A stretch of DNA of 64,000 bases from positions 2,090,501 to 2,154,500 of the forward strand of contig NC_060107.1 in NCBI RefSeq assembly GCF_021155765.1, read 5' to 3'. Below the pieces are notes generated by a model. That model was not told the origin of the DNA. It did no database searches and worked only from the letters and a program-made list of their open reading frames with translations. This DNA comes from Diprion similis (taxonomy: Eukaryota > Arthropoda > Insecta > Hymenoptera > Diprionidae). The position numbers and the translations under genes are program-made. Shown here one piece after another: positions 14,965 to 28,185 of the stretch (within the stretch, counting starts at the first letter, position 1; every line of letters starts with the position of its first letter).

Positions 14965-15579
14965 CTAAAAAAATGATGAAAAATCAGAGAATTCCAAAGC
15001 TTTCAATTGCTTGACAAATCCGTCATTTGGCTTTATGCATTCCCTGATAGATTTCACCTCTTGATAAGCTTGATCATAGGATAGATTTTTTTTAATCATT
15101 AAATACCCTATCACAACGGATGCTGATCGAGATACGCCCGCGTTACAGTGTATAAAAATGCCCTGACCCTGACTTTCACGCATTATTCCCAGACAGGCTT
15201 TTAATGCCTCTGAAATTTTAGCTTCTGGAATATCCATCAAATCTATAAAGTTGTACTGAATATCTTCAAATACAATTTCCAACTTTATACCAATACTTAT
15301 AATATGCCGTATCCCATGGGTTTGTAATATATCAATATTAACTGCTGGATCTTGAGAGCCAAAGTATAAACCAGGCTCCACCATAGCCATTTGCAAATCT
15401 GGTTTTGTATCAACGACGAATGGTAGTCCTTTGTCTATTAATCTCATCTCGCTCCCTAAAATTTCATACTTTTCACCCAGCATATTAGTTACTACGGTGT
15501 TACAGTGTTTTAGCTCCTTTTTCTTAGCTGTTAAAAGGGAGCTCAGACTCATGATGGAGGATCGATTAAACAGCAGCAA
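14965..15579 (-). CDS. dual-specificity phosphatase, DUSP19-like, single exon, 204 aa
   Basis: Atypical dual-specificity (Ser/Thr and Tyr) protein phosphatase. The signature HCNAGVSRSAS places the catalytic cysteine at residue 145 and the phosphate-binding arginine at 151. The aspartate of LMDIPEA (residue 116) aligns with the general acid. DLQMAMVEPGLYFGSQDPA and the N-terminal segment before it resemble DUSP19/SKRP1 rather than MAP-kinase phosphatases with a rhodanese domain, which is absent. Length is close to the roughly 200-217 aa of DUSP19. The first ATG is at 15579; a second in-frame ATG at 15552 would remove nine residues and is plausible. The whole reading frame is one exon, unlike its multi-exon neighbours. 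Substrate is unknown; DUSP19 acts on the JNK pathway in mammals. Confidence 0.88.
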   Translation of the reverse strand: MLLFNRSSIMSLSSLLTAKKKELKHCNTVVTNMLGEKYEILGSEMRLIDKGLPFVVDTKPDLQMAMVEPGLYFGSQDPAVNIDILQTHGIRHIISIGIKLEIVFEDIQYNFIDLMDIPEAKISEALKACLGIMRESQGQGIFIHCNAGVSRSASVVIGYLMIKKNLSYDQAYQEVKSIRECIKPNDGFVKQLKALEFSDFSSFF

Positions 15580-15692
15580 CGCAATCTATTACCAATTTTA
15601 AGGATTAGAGATTGCAACCTGCTGTTTAAGTTTTTTATTATTCGGGTAAAAAATGTAAAATATCGACTATCACTACGTAAAATGATGTTCAG

Positions 15693-17189
15693 TTAATTGA
15701 CAGCTATGGATAATTGATCCTCACAAATAATATTCTTTTTTAAGTCCAAGGGGTCGTAACCCACCTGGCATAAATAGAGAGCATACGGTGGCAACACTTT
15801 CACACGTGAGTCCCAGTTGCGACGTGAGGGAACTTGTAGCATACACCGAATATCTTTTTCTGTAATTATTCCTTGTCCTAATGAGATTAGGGTTCCCACC
15901 ATTCGACGGATCTAGCAATTTAAATATGGAACGAGTCGTATTAATTGTTATAAAAATTGTAAAACACTGGAATATAGCGTTAGATTGCATGTCCCATACC
16001 AATGATGATCATTACCTGATTATAAAGAAATGATTTAGCCCCACACCTGAAATCCCAGTAATCGAACTGTGCAGAAAGGGGATCATCAATTATTAAAGGC
16101 TGACCCTTCTCCACAGTGAAGTAATCAAGTTTCCGGACATAAACGATCGGATTATTTTGATACTTGTTCATTATTTTTCCAGCAAATGTTTGGAAATCTT
16201 TTGGTCCGACGAAAAGCTGAATTCCGCTTTTTACTCGTTCCACATCGAAGGAAACATTCTTGCTGAAAATGAACAGTAGTATTATTTTATACAGCTGAAA
16301 TTTAGTGATAAGTAATTTCTGGAACAAATTCTGTTATACTTTCATACCCAAGAAGTGCAAAGCTTCGATACATCTCACTGATAGGCAAAGCCTGATAGCA
16401 TTGTTTCTTAGGGACCATGAGACGATACAAATATGATCGATTCCTGGCCGAGTGTCTGGCATGAAAGTCTGTGCTGACTTGGTAACAGGAAGTGATTCTG
16501 CGTCGTTAAATTTGATATGTGTCTTTGAAACAAGTAAATAACTTTTAGATCGATAAGATGTTGAGCAAGATTTGCATAACAGTCTATAAATACACTGACC
16601 TGATCTCATCATCATTTTTAGCAAAAGTCTTGTTCAGTGTTTGCTGAATATACAGCGGATTGTAGGACTCGTTTTCTGGATGAATCAAGTCGATGTGGGC
16701 TGTTGTAGATAGAGCATGAACGCCGCTATCTGTTCTGTGAAAATCACAGTAAGTATAAAAATCAGGGAATTAGATGATAGGAAATTCTTGAGCAGTATTT
16801 AATTATACTTATTTTTCAACCACCCCATAAATTTCTTCAGTAATCATACTATGAAATTGTTTATAAAGTATAATCAGCGATTAAAACCTGCTGGAAGCCT
16901 GAAAAAGCGGTTCAGATAGACTTCGGGGTTCAATGGAATTGGCCAATGCTTCTTCAATAGTGCCTTGAATTGTGCGTAAAGACTTTTGTCTTTGCATTCC
17001 TCTGCAATTGTTTTTGTATATTGTATAAAAATTCAAACAACGAATTAGGCTGGACTAAGTTTTATCTACTGTTTTAGTATTAGTATAAACCAAGTTGTGA
17101 TATGCTACAAAGTATTATAAATCTTGTATAAAACACGCGTACCTGAAGCGCGTGCCGATGTAATTCATGTATAATAAGTATCTTTTCAT
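15693..17189 (-). CDS. PUSL1: tRNA pseudouridine synthase-like 1 (TruA family), 6 exons, 303 aa
   Basis: Isomerises uridine to pseudouridine in tRNA; the animal PUSL1 subgroup is linked to mitochondria. Minus-strand exons: 17189-17143, 17001-16888, 16734-16600, 16497-16348, 16262-16016 and 15911-15693. They sum to 912 nt, 303 aa, the same length as human PUSL1. MKRYLLYMNYIGTRFRG is the TruA N-terminus. RTDSGVHA carries the catalytic aspartate, residue 56 by my exon count. TDFHARHSARNRSYLYRL is the conserved core strand, and SFLYNQIRRMVGTLISLG the C-terminal TruA motif. Exon 4 begins at an ACGCAG acceptor; an upstream AG at CAAAG would put a stop in frame, so I prefer the former. The gene is head to head with IFT122. 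Confidence 0.94.
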
Positions 17190-17579
17190 TTCTAACAGCT
17201 TAAATCAGTGCTAATTGTAAGTAACATTAATAACCGAGTAAGCTGAGTAGGCGTCTCATTTGTAGAATTCGGCATGCGGCACGTGAAATTTCCTAACCTA
17301 ATCCGACTGAATTCTGATAGGTTAAGGCTGAGTCTATAAATGTTGACAATGCTGAAGTTGGTAACCTTAACGTAACCAACAAGAAGTTGGCATTTCAAAA
17401 TATGAACACATTTTATTCGTTATGATTTATTAGCTAAATTTCAGACAAACCTTAGGGTGCGAAGTAACGATTTTCATAAGCACGCATCGTTAGAGTAACT
17501 TTACTAATATCAACCTCGTAAATGTGGTTGAGACTAGATTTGTAGGGTGAGGTTAGAACGCCACAGAAATCTGGATCAC

Positions 17580-17593
17580 GTTGCCTCGGTAAC
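17580..17593. promoter_or_regulatory. RFX X-box-like site upstream of IFT122
   Basis: GTTGCCTCGGTAAC has two perfect RFX half-sites, GTTGCC and GGTAAC, with the central dinucleotide TC in place of the usual AT. RFX factors drive ciliary genes in animals through such X-boxes in the promoter-proximal region. This one lies 212 bp before the IFT122 ATG, where a ciliary X-box is expected. Function is inferred. Confidence 0.65.
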
Positions 17594-17598
17594 CGGTT
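17591..17598. promoter_or_regulatory. Grainyhead/CP2-type palindrome AACCGGTT
   Basis: Exact 8-bp AACCGGTT, the classical Grainyhead/CP2 consensus, overlapping the last three bases of the X-box-like site. An 8-mer occurs by chance, so binding is not shown. Confidence 0.35.
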
Positions 17599-17804
17599 CA
17601 ATTTGCGAAGTGTCAAAAATCAAAACAAACTGTTAATTCGACCCAGTAGCGTGCGCTTATTTAACGTAAATAGCGATGTATGGATGTATTTGTGTAGACT
17701 CAGTGATTAACAGTTCTTGAATCTAAATTATGACAATGCGCTGCTAAATTCATTGCAAGTGAACGATTTAGAGGTATTCTTGTTGTCACACTCAGGTTAT
17801 TAAA

Positions 17805-20800
17805 ATGAGATCTCATCCTACATGGGTTGATAAAGTTCAAGACAAAACAGACCAGTGGTAAGTGATCAAGAACAGCAGCAATTAAATACGCGGTAAACAA
17901 TTGAACAAACAATTGTGAGGTGTCTTAGGTTTTCACTTTTATATGCAAAGTTTGTTCAATGTGTATGCACATACTTGCGCATACAGCATTCAAACGAATC
18001 CCAAAGTTTGCATAGTATTTTCCATATCCAAACGCAGTTACAGATATTCTTTTTAATCTTACTTCTTAGTCCTCATTATCCAATTGATTGCTTCCAAATT
18101 TGTTTCAGCATCTATGACCTCTGCTTCAACCCAGATGGAACCCAGTTGATAGTTGCAGCTGGCAGCCAAGTCCTTGTCTACGAAACCAATGATGGTGCGC
18201 TTGTACAACCACTCAAAGGTATATTTTCGCCATAATTCAATGCTCAATATAATACAGTTCATGTCCTTTCTTTCCACCATTATACCAGATTGTAAATTTT
18301 AATTATTAAAATAAACTGGATTAAAAATCATTCTGATTAATTCTATTGGATATTTCAGGACACAAAGATGTCGTCTATTGTGTTTGCTACGCGAGAGATG
18401 GAAAGAAGTTTGCGTCTGGCAGTGCAGACAAAAGCGTCATTATATGGACTTCCAAGCTCGAGGGAATATTGAAATACTCGTAAGATGTTACTAAAGTTTT
18501 TCACGCCGGTTTCTTCTCATGTAAACCTGTGTAATGCCAATTACTAATACAGGGTAAATTTTTCAGCCACAGTGAAGCTGTTCAAGCGATGCAATTCAAT
18601 CCTGTCTCGCACCAGCTACTCAGCTGTGCACTTTCGGACATCGCATTTTGGTCCACTGAACAGAAGGCTGTACAGAAGCTGAAGTCTGGAGGCAGAGTAA
18701 ATTGCTGTGCTTGGACGAAGGATGGTCAGTACTTGGCCATCGGACTTGCGCTCGGATATGTTTCTATTAGAAATAAGGTTCGTCCATTCATTATCTCAGA
18801 TTTTTAATTGAAACGTAGTAACTTTAGAGACTACTTTCAGAATGGAGAAGAAAAGACTCGCATTGATCGTGCAGGAGCAACGCCAATCTGGAGTTTGTCT
18901 TGGAGCCCATTGAAGTAAGTTGATACATTTCCGAACTGTTCTTCTCCCTAATAAATCAATGGAAGTGTTACTTTTATTTTTAATGACTACAGGGATGATT
19001 CTGCTGATGTCTTATGCGTTGCTGATTGGGGTGGCGGTCTTTCCTTCTACACTCTGGCTGGCAAAACAGTGAGCAGGGATAGGTCGCTGAACTTTATTCC
19101 ACTGAATGTGACTTACTTTCCTGACGGACAATACATTCTGGTTGCTGGCAGCAATAAGCGCTGTTTACTTATGACCCACGACGGCATTCAGTTGGCTTCG
19201 GTTGGCGATACTTTTTCATCTTGGGTATGGAGTTGTGCCGTTCATCCAGGATCCTCACATGTTGTGCGTTCAATTTTATTTGTCAATCTCATTGAAATTC
19301 ACAAATAGATTTACACTAGCTAACATCCTTTGTGTCCTAGGCGATTGGTTGCCAAGATGGAACAATAACCTATTCTCAATTATCCTGGAACACTGTTCAC
19401 GGTTTGTATGGAGACCGATATGCATATCGAGAAAATATGACTGATGTTATAATCCAGCACCTGGTTACGAATCAAAAAGTTCGAATTAAGTGCAAGGATT
19501 TGGTAAGCTGTAATTCGAGAGTTCTTTATTTATTCCTATGTCTCCAGTCTGCATCGAATAAAATTGCACGATTGTTATTTCAGGTCTGTAGAATTGCAGT
19601 TTATCGAGATAGACTCGCTGTGCAATTACCTGAACGAGTGATCATATATGAGCCTTCAGGAAACAGCGAAGGAATGCACTATCGCATTAGGGACAAACTT
19701 TCTCAATCCTTGAATTGCAATTTGTTAGTTGTAACCACAAACCATTTGGTACTGTGCCTAGACAAACGACTACAGAGCTTAACTTTTGCTGGTATTGTTG
19801 AAAGAGAGTGGATTCTCGATGGCGCTATTACCTACATAAAAGTCGCCGGTGGTCCGTCAGGTCAAGAGTGCATCATTGCAGGTTTGAATTTATTTTTTTA
19901 CTTAACAGATTGACATTAGTCTAACGGTAATTCATATTCGATACCAAACTCGTCAATATTATATTTCAGGATTGAAAACTGGATATGTTTCAAAGATATA
20001 TCTCGACAATCCGTTTCCAGCTCAACTAGCAAAAGTTGGAGGTGCTATACACTGTCTAGATATTAGTCCACTAAAAGAAAAATTAGCCGTAGTAAGTGAC
20101 ACGGGTTTGCTTACCGTGTTCGATCTGAATACAGAAGAAATATTACGAGAAATCCAAGATGTTACAAGCGTTGCATTCAATTCCGTATTCGAGGATATGA
20201 TGTGCTACTCAGGGAACGATTATTTGGCTGTCAAAGTCGCTGATTTTAACGAATACAAACAAAAGTTTTCCGGCTTTGTTGTCGGTCATAATGGGTCCAA
20301 GTTGTACTGTTTAAATGGAGCGGCGATTGTGACGATAGAGGTATGGTTCCAAATATGTAACTCGCGAAGTCTCTTTTAAGTCTTTATGTTAATTTGGTAA
20401 CAATGACTAGAAGATTGAAACGAATTTCAGGTACCATTATCATCATCTATGTATCAGTACCTAGAAAGAGGCATGTTTAAAGAAGCTTTTGCAATAGCTT
20501 GCTTAGGCGTAGCTGAAGGAGATTGGCTTGCCTTAGGGACTGCTGCTCTAGATCACTTAGAATTGAACGTAGCATATGCAGCATTTTCGCGTATCAAAAA
20601 ATTACGCTATATCGATATCGTTTCTGAAGTTGAAGAGAAATTGAATTCTGGGGAATGGGGTCGAGAAGCTTGTATGGCTACTGCGGCTGCAGCTATGGGA
20701 AAACTTCGAGAAGCTGCAAGATTGTACCAGAAAGCTGGACTTCAACAATTCGCTCTTAACATGTATTCAGATTTGAGAATGTTCGATATCGCTCAAGAAT

Positions 20801-23030
20801 TTATAACGAGTGGTAACACGCAGGTAAATTAAAAATAATTTTCTTCTTTGTTCAACTCTCATTTTGCAAAATTGAGGAATTATAGCCTACAATTTTATGT
20901 CTACATCCCAGGATCGAACAATTTTACTGAGGCGAAGAGCTGAGTGGGCAAAAAGTTTGGGAGAACCTCGAGCAGCTGCTGAAATGTTCCTCACTGCTGG
21001 AGACGTTCAACGTGCCATTAATATTATTGCTGAATATGGTTGGATTGACATGTGTGTATCAGTTACCTGATTTAAAATTCAACAATTTTCTTTTCCTACA
21101 CATTGATCTTAACGATTCAGGCTCATCAAAGTTGGACGACAACTGGACAAGGCTGAGAGAGACAGTTTATCTATGATAGCTAAAAAGCTGAGACAGTTGG
21201 GCGCAACGCATGGCGCTGCTGAAATATTCAGTCGATTAGGAGATGATCCTGACGTTGCTGATGTTTTGATAGATGCACAAGCATGGCCTGAGGCGTTTGA
21301 ACTGGCGGAAAGAAATCCGAAACTAAAATCTCGCGTCTATGGACCATATGCAAGATGGTTAGCTGAAACTGGTCGTTTTTCTGAAGCTCAAGAAGGTAAG
21401 ATATGAAATTCTTCGTTGTTTGATGTCTTATTAATAATTAAATATTTCAACTAACTTTATTCGGGCAGCATTTCAAATGGCTGGTCAACCTGAGGAATCG
21501 ATATCTGTTCTCACACTGTTGGCCAAAAATGCTGTGGCAGAGAAAAGATTCCGCGATGCCTCGTACTTCTATTGGATCCTTTCACAACTGAGTCTCGATT
21601 TAAGCAAACGTACTGAAGAAATAATTGCAACTTTTCAAATATATCATGATAAAGCTGATATTTACTACGCGTATAACGAAGTTTACAAATATTTGGTGAG
21701 TTGTAATTTGATTCTTGATGAATAATCAGTACAATAATCGTCAGATCTGGTCCTAAAATGTTATACCTTCCTATTTCAGGAAGAACCTTTCACTTCATTG
21801 ATGCCGGAAGCTTTGTTTAATATATCTCGATTTTTGCTAATGAAAACTCAAGATATGCAAGTCGAGGGAGTGTCACAATTCACCATAACTTATACACTCA
21901 TTAAGCAAGCGCGTATTCTTGGTGCCCATAAATTGGTAACACAGCTCTTTGAGCGATTGCGGGGTATGAAAGTTCCTGCAAGTCTATTATCGCAAGTGGA
22001 GGTCTCAACTTTGGCAGCTAGGGCTTATCCTTACAGCGATCCCGAAGAACTTCTACCTCTCTGCTACCGCTGTTCTACCTTTAATTCACTTCTACCTTCT
22101 AACAACATTTTTGGAAATAAATGTGTTCAGTGTGGACTTAAATTTCAGCATTCATTCGTCATGTTTGGTAAGTTTCAGTCAAAAGGATATTTCATTCGTA
22201 AATACTTTGAAACTCTAGATGGGGAAAAACATAGTCGAGACCGATTCTACTAGAAGTCCTGAATCATTGTTTTCTGTATTCATTCCGTCAGTTTAATATT
22301 GTTCTAATTTAATGTAAATATCTTGATTTTCCAGAAATATTACCTATAGTTGAATTTGAGTTGGAAGAAGGAATTACTGACGAGGAAGCCAGAAGATTAA
22401 TTGAAGAACCAAGACCTCTCTCTGATAGTTCTTCAATCAGTGATAATCAACTCAATATACCTACAGCCGTTGGAGACTTGTTCACAGCTCGTTTAATACG
22501 ATACGAGGTATGTATCGCAACTCTATCTCTTACTCAGGAATTTATATATATCCGCTCTTGTCATGTATAGTTGCAATTATTCTTTGGGTATATGACACAA
22601 ATTTTCAATCCTTACAGGATAAGACAGGCGAATCAACAATTACCGTTGGGCGAGGTGTTTTAGCGAGTATAGAACCGTCCAGCGTACTAATTGCACACTG
22701 GCCAAAACCCTTCAAGACTAGATACTTCAGAAATCTTTTGCCGGATCTTCAAATAACTTTGTGCAAATCATGTTTAAAGGTACCGTTCACTTGAAGCTTA
22801 TTTAGTCATTAATAAATGACCGAATTCTCACAAGACGTTGGAGATGTTTTGCCTTAGTGTTGAAATGCTAAAGGAGTATCGTTATTTTTATAACCAGTTG
22901 TGTGTTTATGATCTTTCAGTTATTCCATTCAGATGACTACGAATTGGCAATATTACGTCACGGCCACTGTCCATTCTGTAGAAGTTCACAGCTACCTAGA
23001 GCAGAACAAATTACAAGACATGCAACGTGA
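17805..23030 (+). CDS. IFT122: intraflagellar transport protein 122 (IFT-A subunit), 17 exons, 1178 aa
   Basis: Core subunit of the IFT-A complex for retrograde transport in cilia; Drosophila Oseg1. Exons: 17805-17857, 18109-18218, 18359-18479, 18567-18777, 18841-18914, 18993-19260, 19341-19502, 19584-19881, 19970-20340, 20431-20823, 20912-21051, 21121-21395, 21469-21695, 21780-22167, 22335-22507, 22618-22779 and 22920-23030. They sum to 3537 nt in frame. The N-terminal half has WD40 repeats ([37 protein letters not shown]). [20 protein letters not shown] and [13 protein letters not shown] are IFT122-specific. The second half is alpha-solenoid/TPR-like, followed by a zinc-binding CYRCS...CVQCGL segment and a final [14 protein letters not shown]...HCPFCR motif. 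Human IFT122 is about 1241 aa. An AATAAA lies at 23069-23074. Expected expression is limited to ciliated cells, matching the X-box upstream. Confidence 0.96.
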
Positions 23031-23068
23031 AAAGGAATGTCTAAAGAAAACAAGTCAAATCTCGTAGG

Positions 23069-23074
23069 AATAAA
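23069..23074 (+). terminator. polyadenylation signal of IFT122
   Basis: AATAAA 39 bases after the IFT122 stop codon, giving a very short 3' UTR. Canonical signal in the right place; the cleavage site is not determined. Confidence 0.6.
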
Positions 23075-23439
23075 GAAATGATCAAGCTATTTATTTTTCA
23101 GCTGTTAGCAAATTAATTTCAACTCCCCTTTTTATTATAAATTTAAAAAAATTATTTATATTACACTATTTATAATTTGGTAACGTCAATGACCAGTTCA
23201 CTGTAATGTTATCATGGTCTTGAAAAATCCAGTAATAGTTATTGAAATGAATAAGTAAACGTATGCCTAGCGGTAAAGTAAGTTTAGTCACAGTTATCCA
23301 AGACAGAAATTACGGTTGTTGGAAATTATCGAGTAGATGATAATTACTCTGACAGCTAAGTAAACAGTACTCCGTTACCGAGATCTCAGAGTTGCCAGTG
23401 ATATCCTACCTTTTCAATCAGTTGTACGGAACTGCAAAG
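23075..23439. promoter_or_regulatory. spacer and presumed promoter/5' UTR of the CUB gene
   Basis: 365 bp of AT-rich non-coding sequence between the IFT122 polyadenylation signal and the start codon of the next plus-strand gene. I see no open frame or clear core promoter motif. Confidence 0.4.
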
Positions 23440-25641
23440 ATGTTCAGCGTGTTGCTTGCAGTGATTTTTGCCGTCGCAACGATTGCATCTGGTCAGAGTG
23501 CTGCCTGGGATCAATCCCTGGGAGATGCAACGACATTTCAAGATGCTCCATCGGAGCGTCAAGGAAAATGTAAGTTCGGTCATTACATAGTTGAGGTTCA
23601 TCTCTCAGGGATCCTTTTATCCCAAAACGTAATACAATCACGTCGTTACTAATGTATTCACGTTATTCTATTGTTCCATACAGTTTTTCCGCTCTTCAGT
23701 GTCATCAGATTTGCTAATACTCAATGTACTGGAAGCAATAATTTGAATGGTACGTGCTTTACAAGACGAGAATGTTCCAATTACGGCGGGACTGCGTCTG
23801 GGACTTGTGCCAATAGCCTTGGCGTTTGTTGTGTTTGTAAGTATCATAGAATACATTCCCTTAACTGATCACTATTAGTCAGATTGGATTAGAAAAAAGT
23901 GTGGGAAAGTGCTTTGAAATTTTTTAAATCAATCAAGTGTCGTGTGACTTTTCCTGGGGTGATATGTGTAGCAAATTGTTTGCCCATATTTCGATAACTA
24001 GTTTACAATTTAGACAGAAAAGGATAATATGTTCACTTCATGTTTGACTTCAATAATTGTTTAGCGCATAGATATTCTATAGGAAAATGATTTGGGTGCT
24101 TTCTTTAGATACCACAGATGCTACGTTTCTTCAATGATTCTTCATGAAATTCACTATTTTCACCCAGACATATACATGTTTGAATTAAATAATATTGTTT
24201 CACAGTTGTGAGAACATGCGGTTCTACCACCAATATGAACAATACATATTTCATAAATCCCGATTATCCAACAACGTATGCCGGTGGAGATCGATGCACA
24301 ATTGTCGTTCGTCCCTGCAATTCTCATATTTGCCAAGTAAGCAGAAATGTATTTGAAAATTTTTAATGACCTCAATGCCTTAGATATTTAAATGATGATT
24401 TCTACTGCACATAGTTACGTTTGGATTTCTTGGACTTCTCCCTGGCCCAACCAGATGGAACTGGTGTGTGTGATTTAGATTTTTTGACTGTAACTGGTGG
24501 AGCAACCCTTGTTCCCAGGCTTTGTGGAGAAAATACCAATCAGCACGGTATAGTTTGATGTGAAAAAAATGTTGTTTCTTTATGTGACATTCATCACGTG
24601 CAAAAATCCGAAAAAGACGCATACCTAAGCTAGATACTAGAATATATATTTTTTGTCTACAGTTTATGTAGATTTTGACGGACCAGCTCCAATTACGATA
24701 TCGATCGATACCGACGTAAACTATGTCTTTGATCGCCGTTGGAATATAAGGATACAGCAGATAGCCTGTGAATCTGTATGGCGCGGTATGTACCATAGTA
24801 TTTGCCAATATTCTTTTCAAATCACATGAAAATAGTTGAAAATTATTACATCTATTTCATTTCAGCTCCCAGTGGGTGTCTGCAATATTATACTACAACT
24901 ACTGGCACTGTAACAAGCTTCAATTACGGTACCGTAGTGAATCCAAGATGTAAGTAAAATATGATATCATTTCTGTGATTGAAACAATTCTCCTTCACTG
25001 TAAAATCAACGATTTTCAATACTTCGACATTTCAGCTCCACTGGTCGGTACTCGTCAACTGGTAAATTTAAATTACGGTGTTTGTGTGAGAATGACTGTA
25101 GGCTATTGTGCGATTCAATGGTCACAGGATAACACCCTGTCCTTCACTGTTTCTGGAGATACAGACGGCCTTGACACAACAGTAATTGGTAAATTTTTCT
25201 CACAGTTTTTCAAAAGGAAAAAATCTGTTCATGACGCAGTAACTTCGACTTTCATCATTTAACAGGAACAGACTTGGCTGCAGTTACTGGAACAGATTGT
25301 ACAGCGGATTTTGTCATAATACCAAATCCATTCGATACAACAGGTACCGCTTTAGATGTTGATCGCTTCTGTGGAAATGGTTTCGTAACTGTTATCAGTA
25401 AGTACAGTCTCCCAAATTACAGTAGAATGAAATGTCGCATTTTCTTCAATTCATGCTATCAAAGGATTGGTTACGAAATAAATTTTTTTAGCTATCTTGA
25501 TACTCATATCAGCTCTTCTATTTTCCAGGTTCTTCAAAACCGTTCGTACTTTACGTCATTACAAACGGAGATGAAACTGGTGATGTTCTAAACAGAGGAT
25601 TTATTCTAGACTATCAGCAAATAGCTTGTCCAATATTCTAG
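23440..25641 (+). CDS. secreted CUB-domain protein with N-terminal cysteine-rich motif, 9 exons, 383 aa
   Basis: Exons: 23440-23569, 23684-23836, 24206-24336, 24415-24547, 24663-24785, 24866-24949, 25036-25188, 25266-25397 and 25529-25641. They sum to 1152 nt in frame. The ATG at 23440 opens a clear signal peptide (MFSVLLAVIFAVATIASG). A six-cysteine motif follows at residues 58, 68, 74, 85 and 92-93, ending CCV; its spacing is reminiscent of a compact clip domain. A CUB domain starts near residue 99 (RTCGSTT, then NPDYPTTYAGGDRC, LDFLDFSLAQPDG, PRLCGENTNQHVYVD), and a second, more divergent CUB-like half runs from about 221 to the end. Proteins with this architecture are multiplied in insects, mostly without known function; no protease domain follows. 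An extracellular binding role is inference. Convergent with PTGES2. Confidence 0.85.
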
Positions 25642-25966
25642 ACTAAAACCACTAAAACTAAGCTATTATTATTTAATGCCTACTATGAAAGTATTTAATG
25701 AATTCGTTTGTCAGTTGGACCGTGTTCAAAGATAAATTTTTTAGGGTGGCTAATTTTCTCTAGACACAGTCCAATATTGTGAATAAATTTGATGCACTTA
25801 ATTTATCTGTAGTCAATAACAATTACATCTAATTAGCAATGGCCATCTTATTTCTAGTTTGTGATTGGTACAAAGTTCGACCCCATATGTTTAAATACTA
25901 TAATGAATATTTATTAATTAACAAATAAGTAAATACATACACTTACATATTCCTAGTAATAATAAT
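25642..25966. other. convergent 3' spacer, CUB gene / PTGES2
   Basis: 325 bp between two convergent stop codons. AATAAA at 25782-25787 serves the plus strand, and TTTATT at about 25910-25915 is a minus-strand AATAAA for PTGES2. No gene. Confidence 0.6.
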
Positions 25967-27842
<1,876 letters not shown>

Positions 27843-28039
27843 CTATCCCGTGATTATTATGTGAAATAAAAAATGAAAGAACTGAAAAGCTTTGCTGTAA
27901 AGAACTGTAAAGTAACACTTCTTCGAACATCTCCGGTCGACGTAGTGCAGTTTGCGCGGTAAAGGTTAACAATAAGTATGTAAGGTCAAAAGCCAAGATA
28001 GTACGAAGAACAAGCCTAATCCTCTTTGGGACAAGCTAA
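27843..28039. promoter_or_regulatory. PTGES2 promoter and 5' UTR, squeezed against the satellite
   Basis: About 200 bp between the PTGES2 ATG and the first sequence alignable to the satellite monomer. The PTGES2 core promoter and leader must be here, within the satellite edge, or spread over both. No TATA box is obvious. Confidence 0.4.
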
Positions 28040-28185
28040 AAAATTTATCAATTTGCTGTTGCGACTGTTGACATGCTGGTTGCACTGCCAACAGACTGCG
28101 CGCAATCGATTTATCTCAAAAAATTACCATGATACAGTGCATCAAAAAATTATTTCAGACATTCTTGAACTCAGGGAAATTTTGA
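28040..28185. repeat. decayed satellite monomer, left edge
   Basis: Alignable to the second half of the 314-bp monomer but with many substitutions and small indels, becoming exact near AAAAAATCCAAAGGGGTTAG. It carries ACTGCGCGCAATCGA where core copies have ACTGCGCTCAGTCGA. Typical of array edges, which escape homogenisation. Confidence 0.8.

Larger units (their letters stand above)
17190..17804. promoter_or_regulatory. bidirectional promoter region, PUSL1 / IFT122
   Basis: 615 bp separate the two divergent start codons, so both promoters and 5' UTRs must lie here. The region holds an RFX X-box-like site at 17580-17593 and an overlapping Grainyhead-type palindrome at 17591-17598, listed separately. 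A GTTGGT...ACCAAC inverted pair lies near 17356-17379. No TATA box is obvious. Confidence 0.65.
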
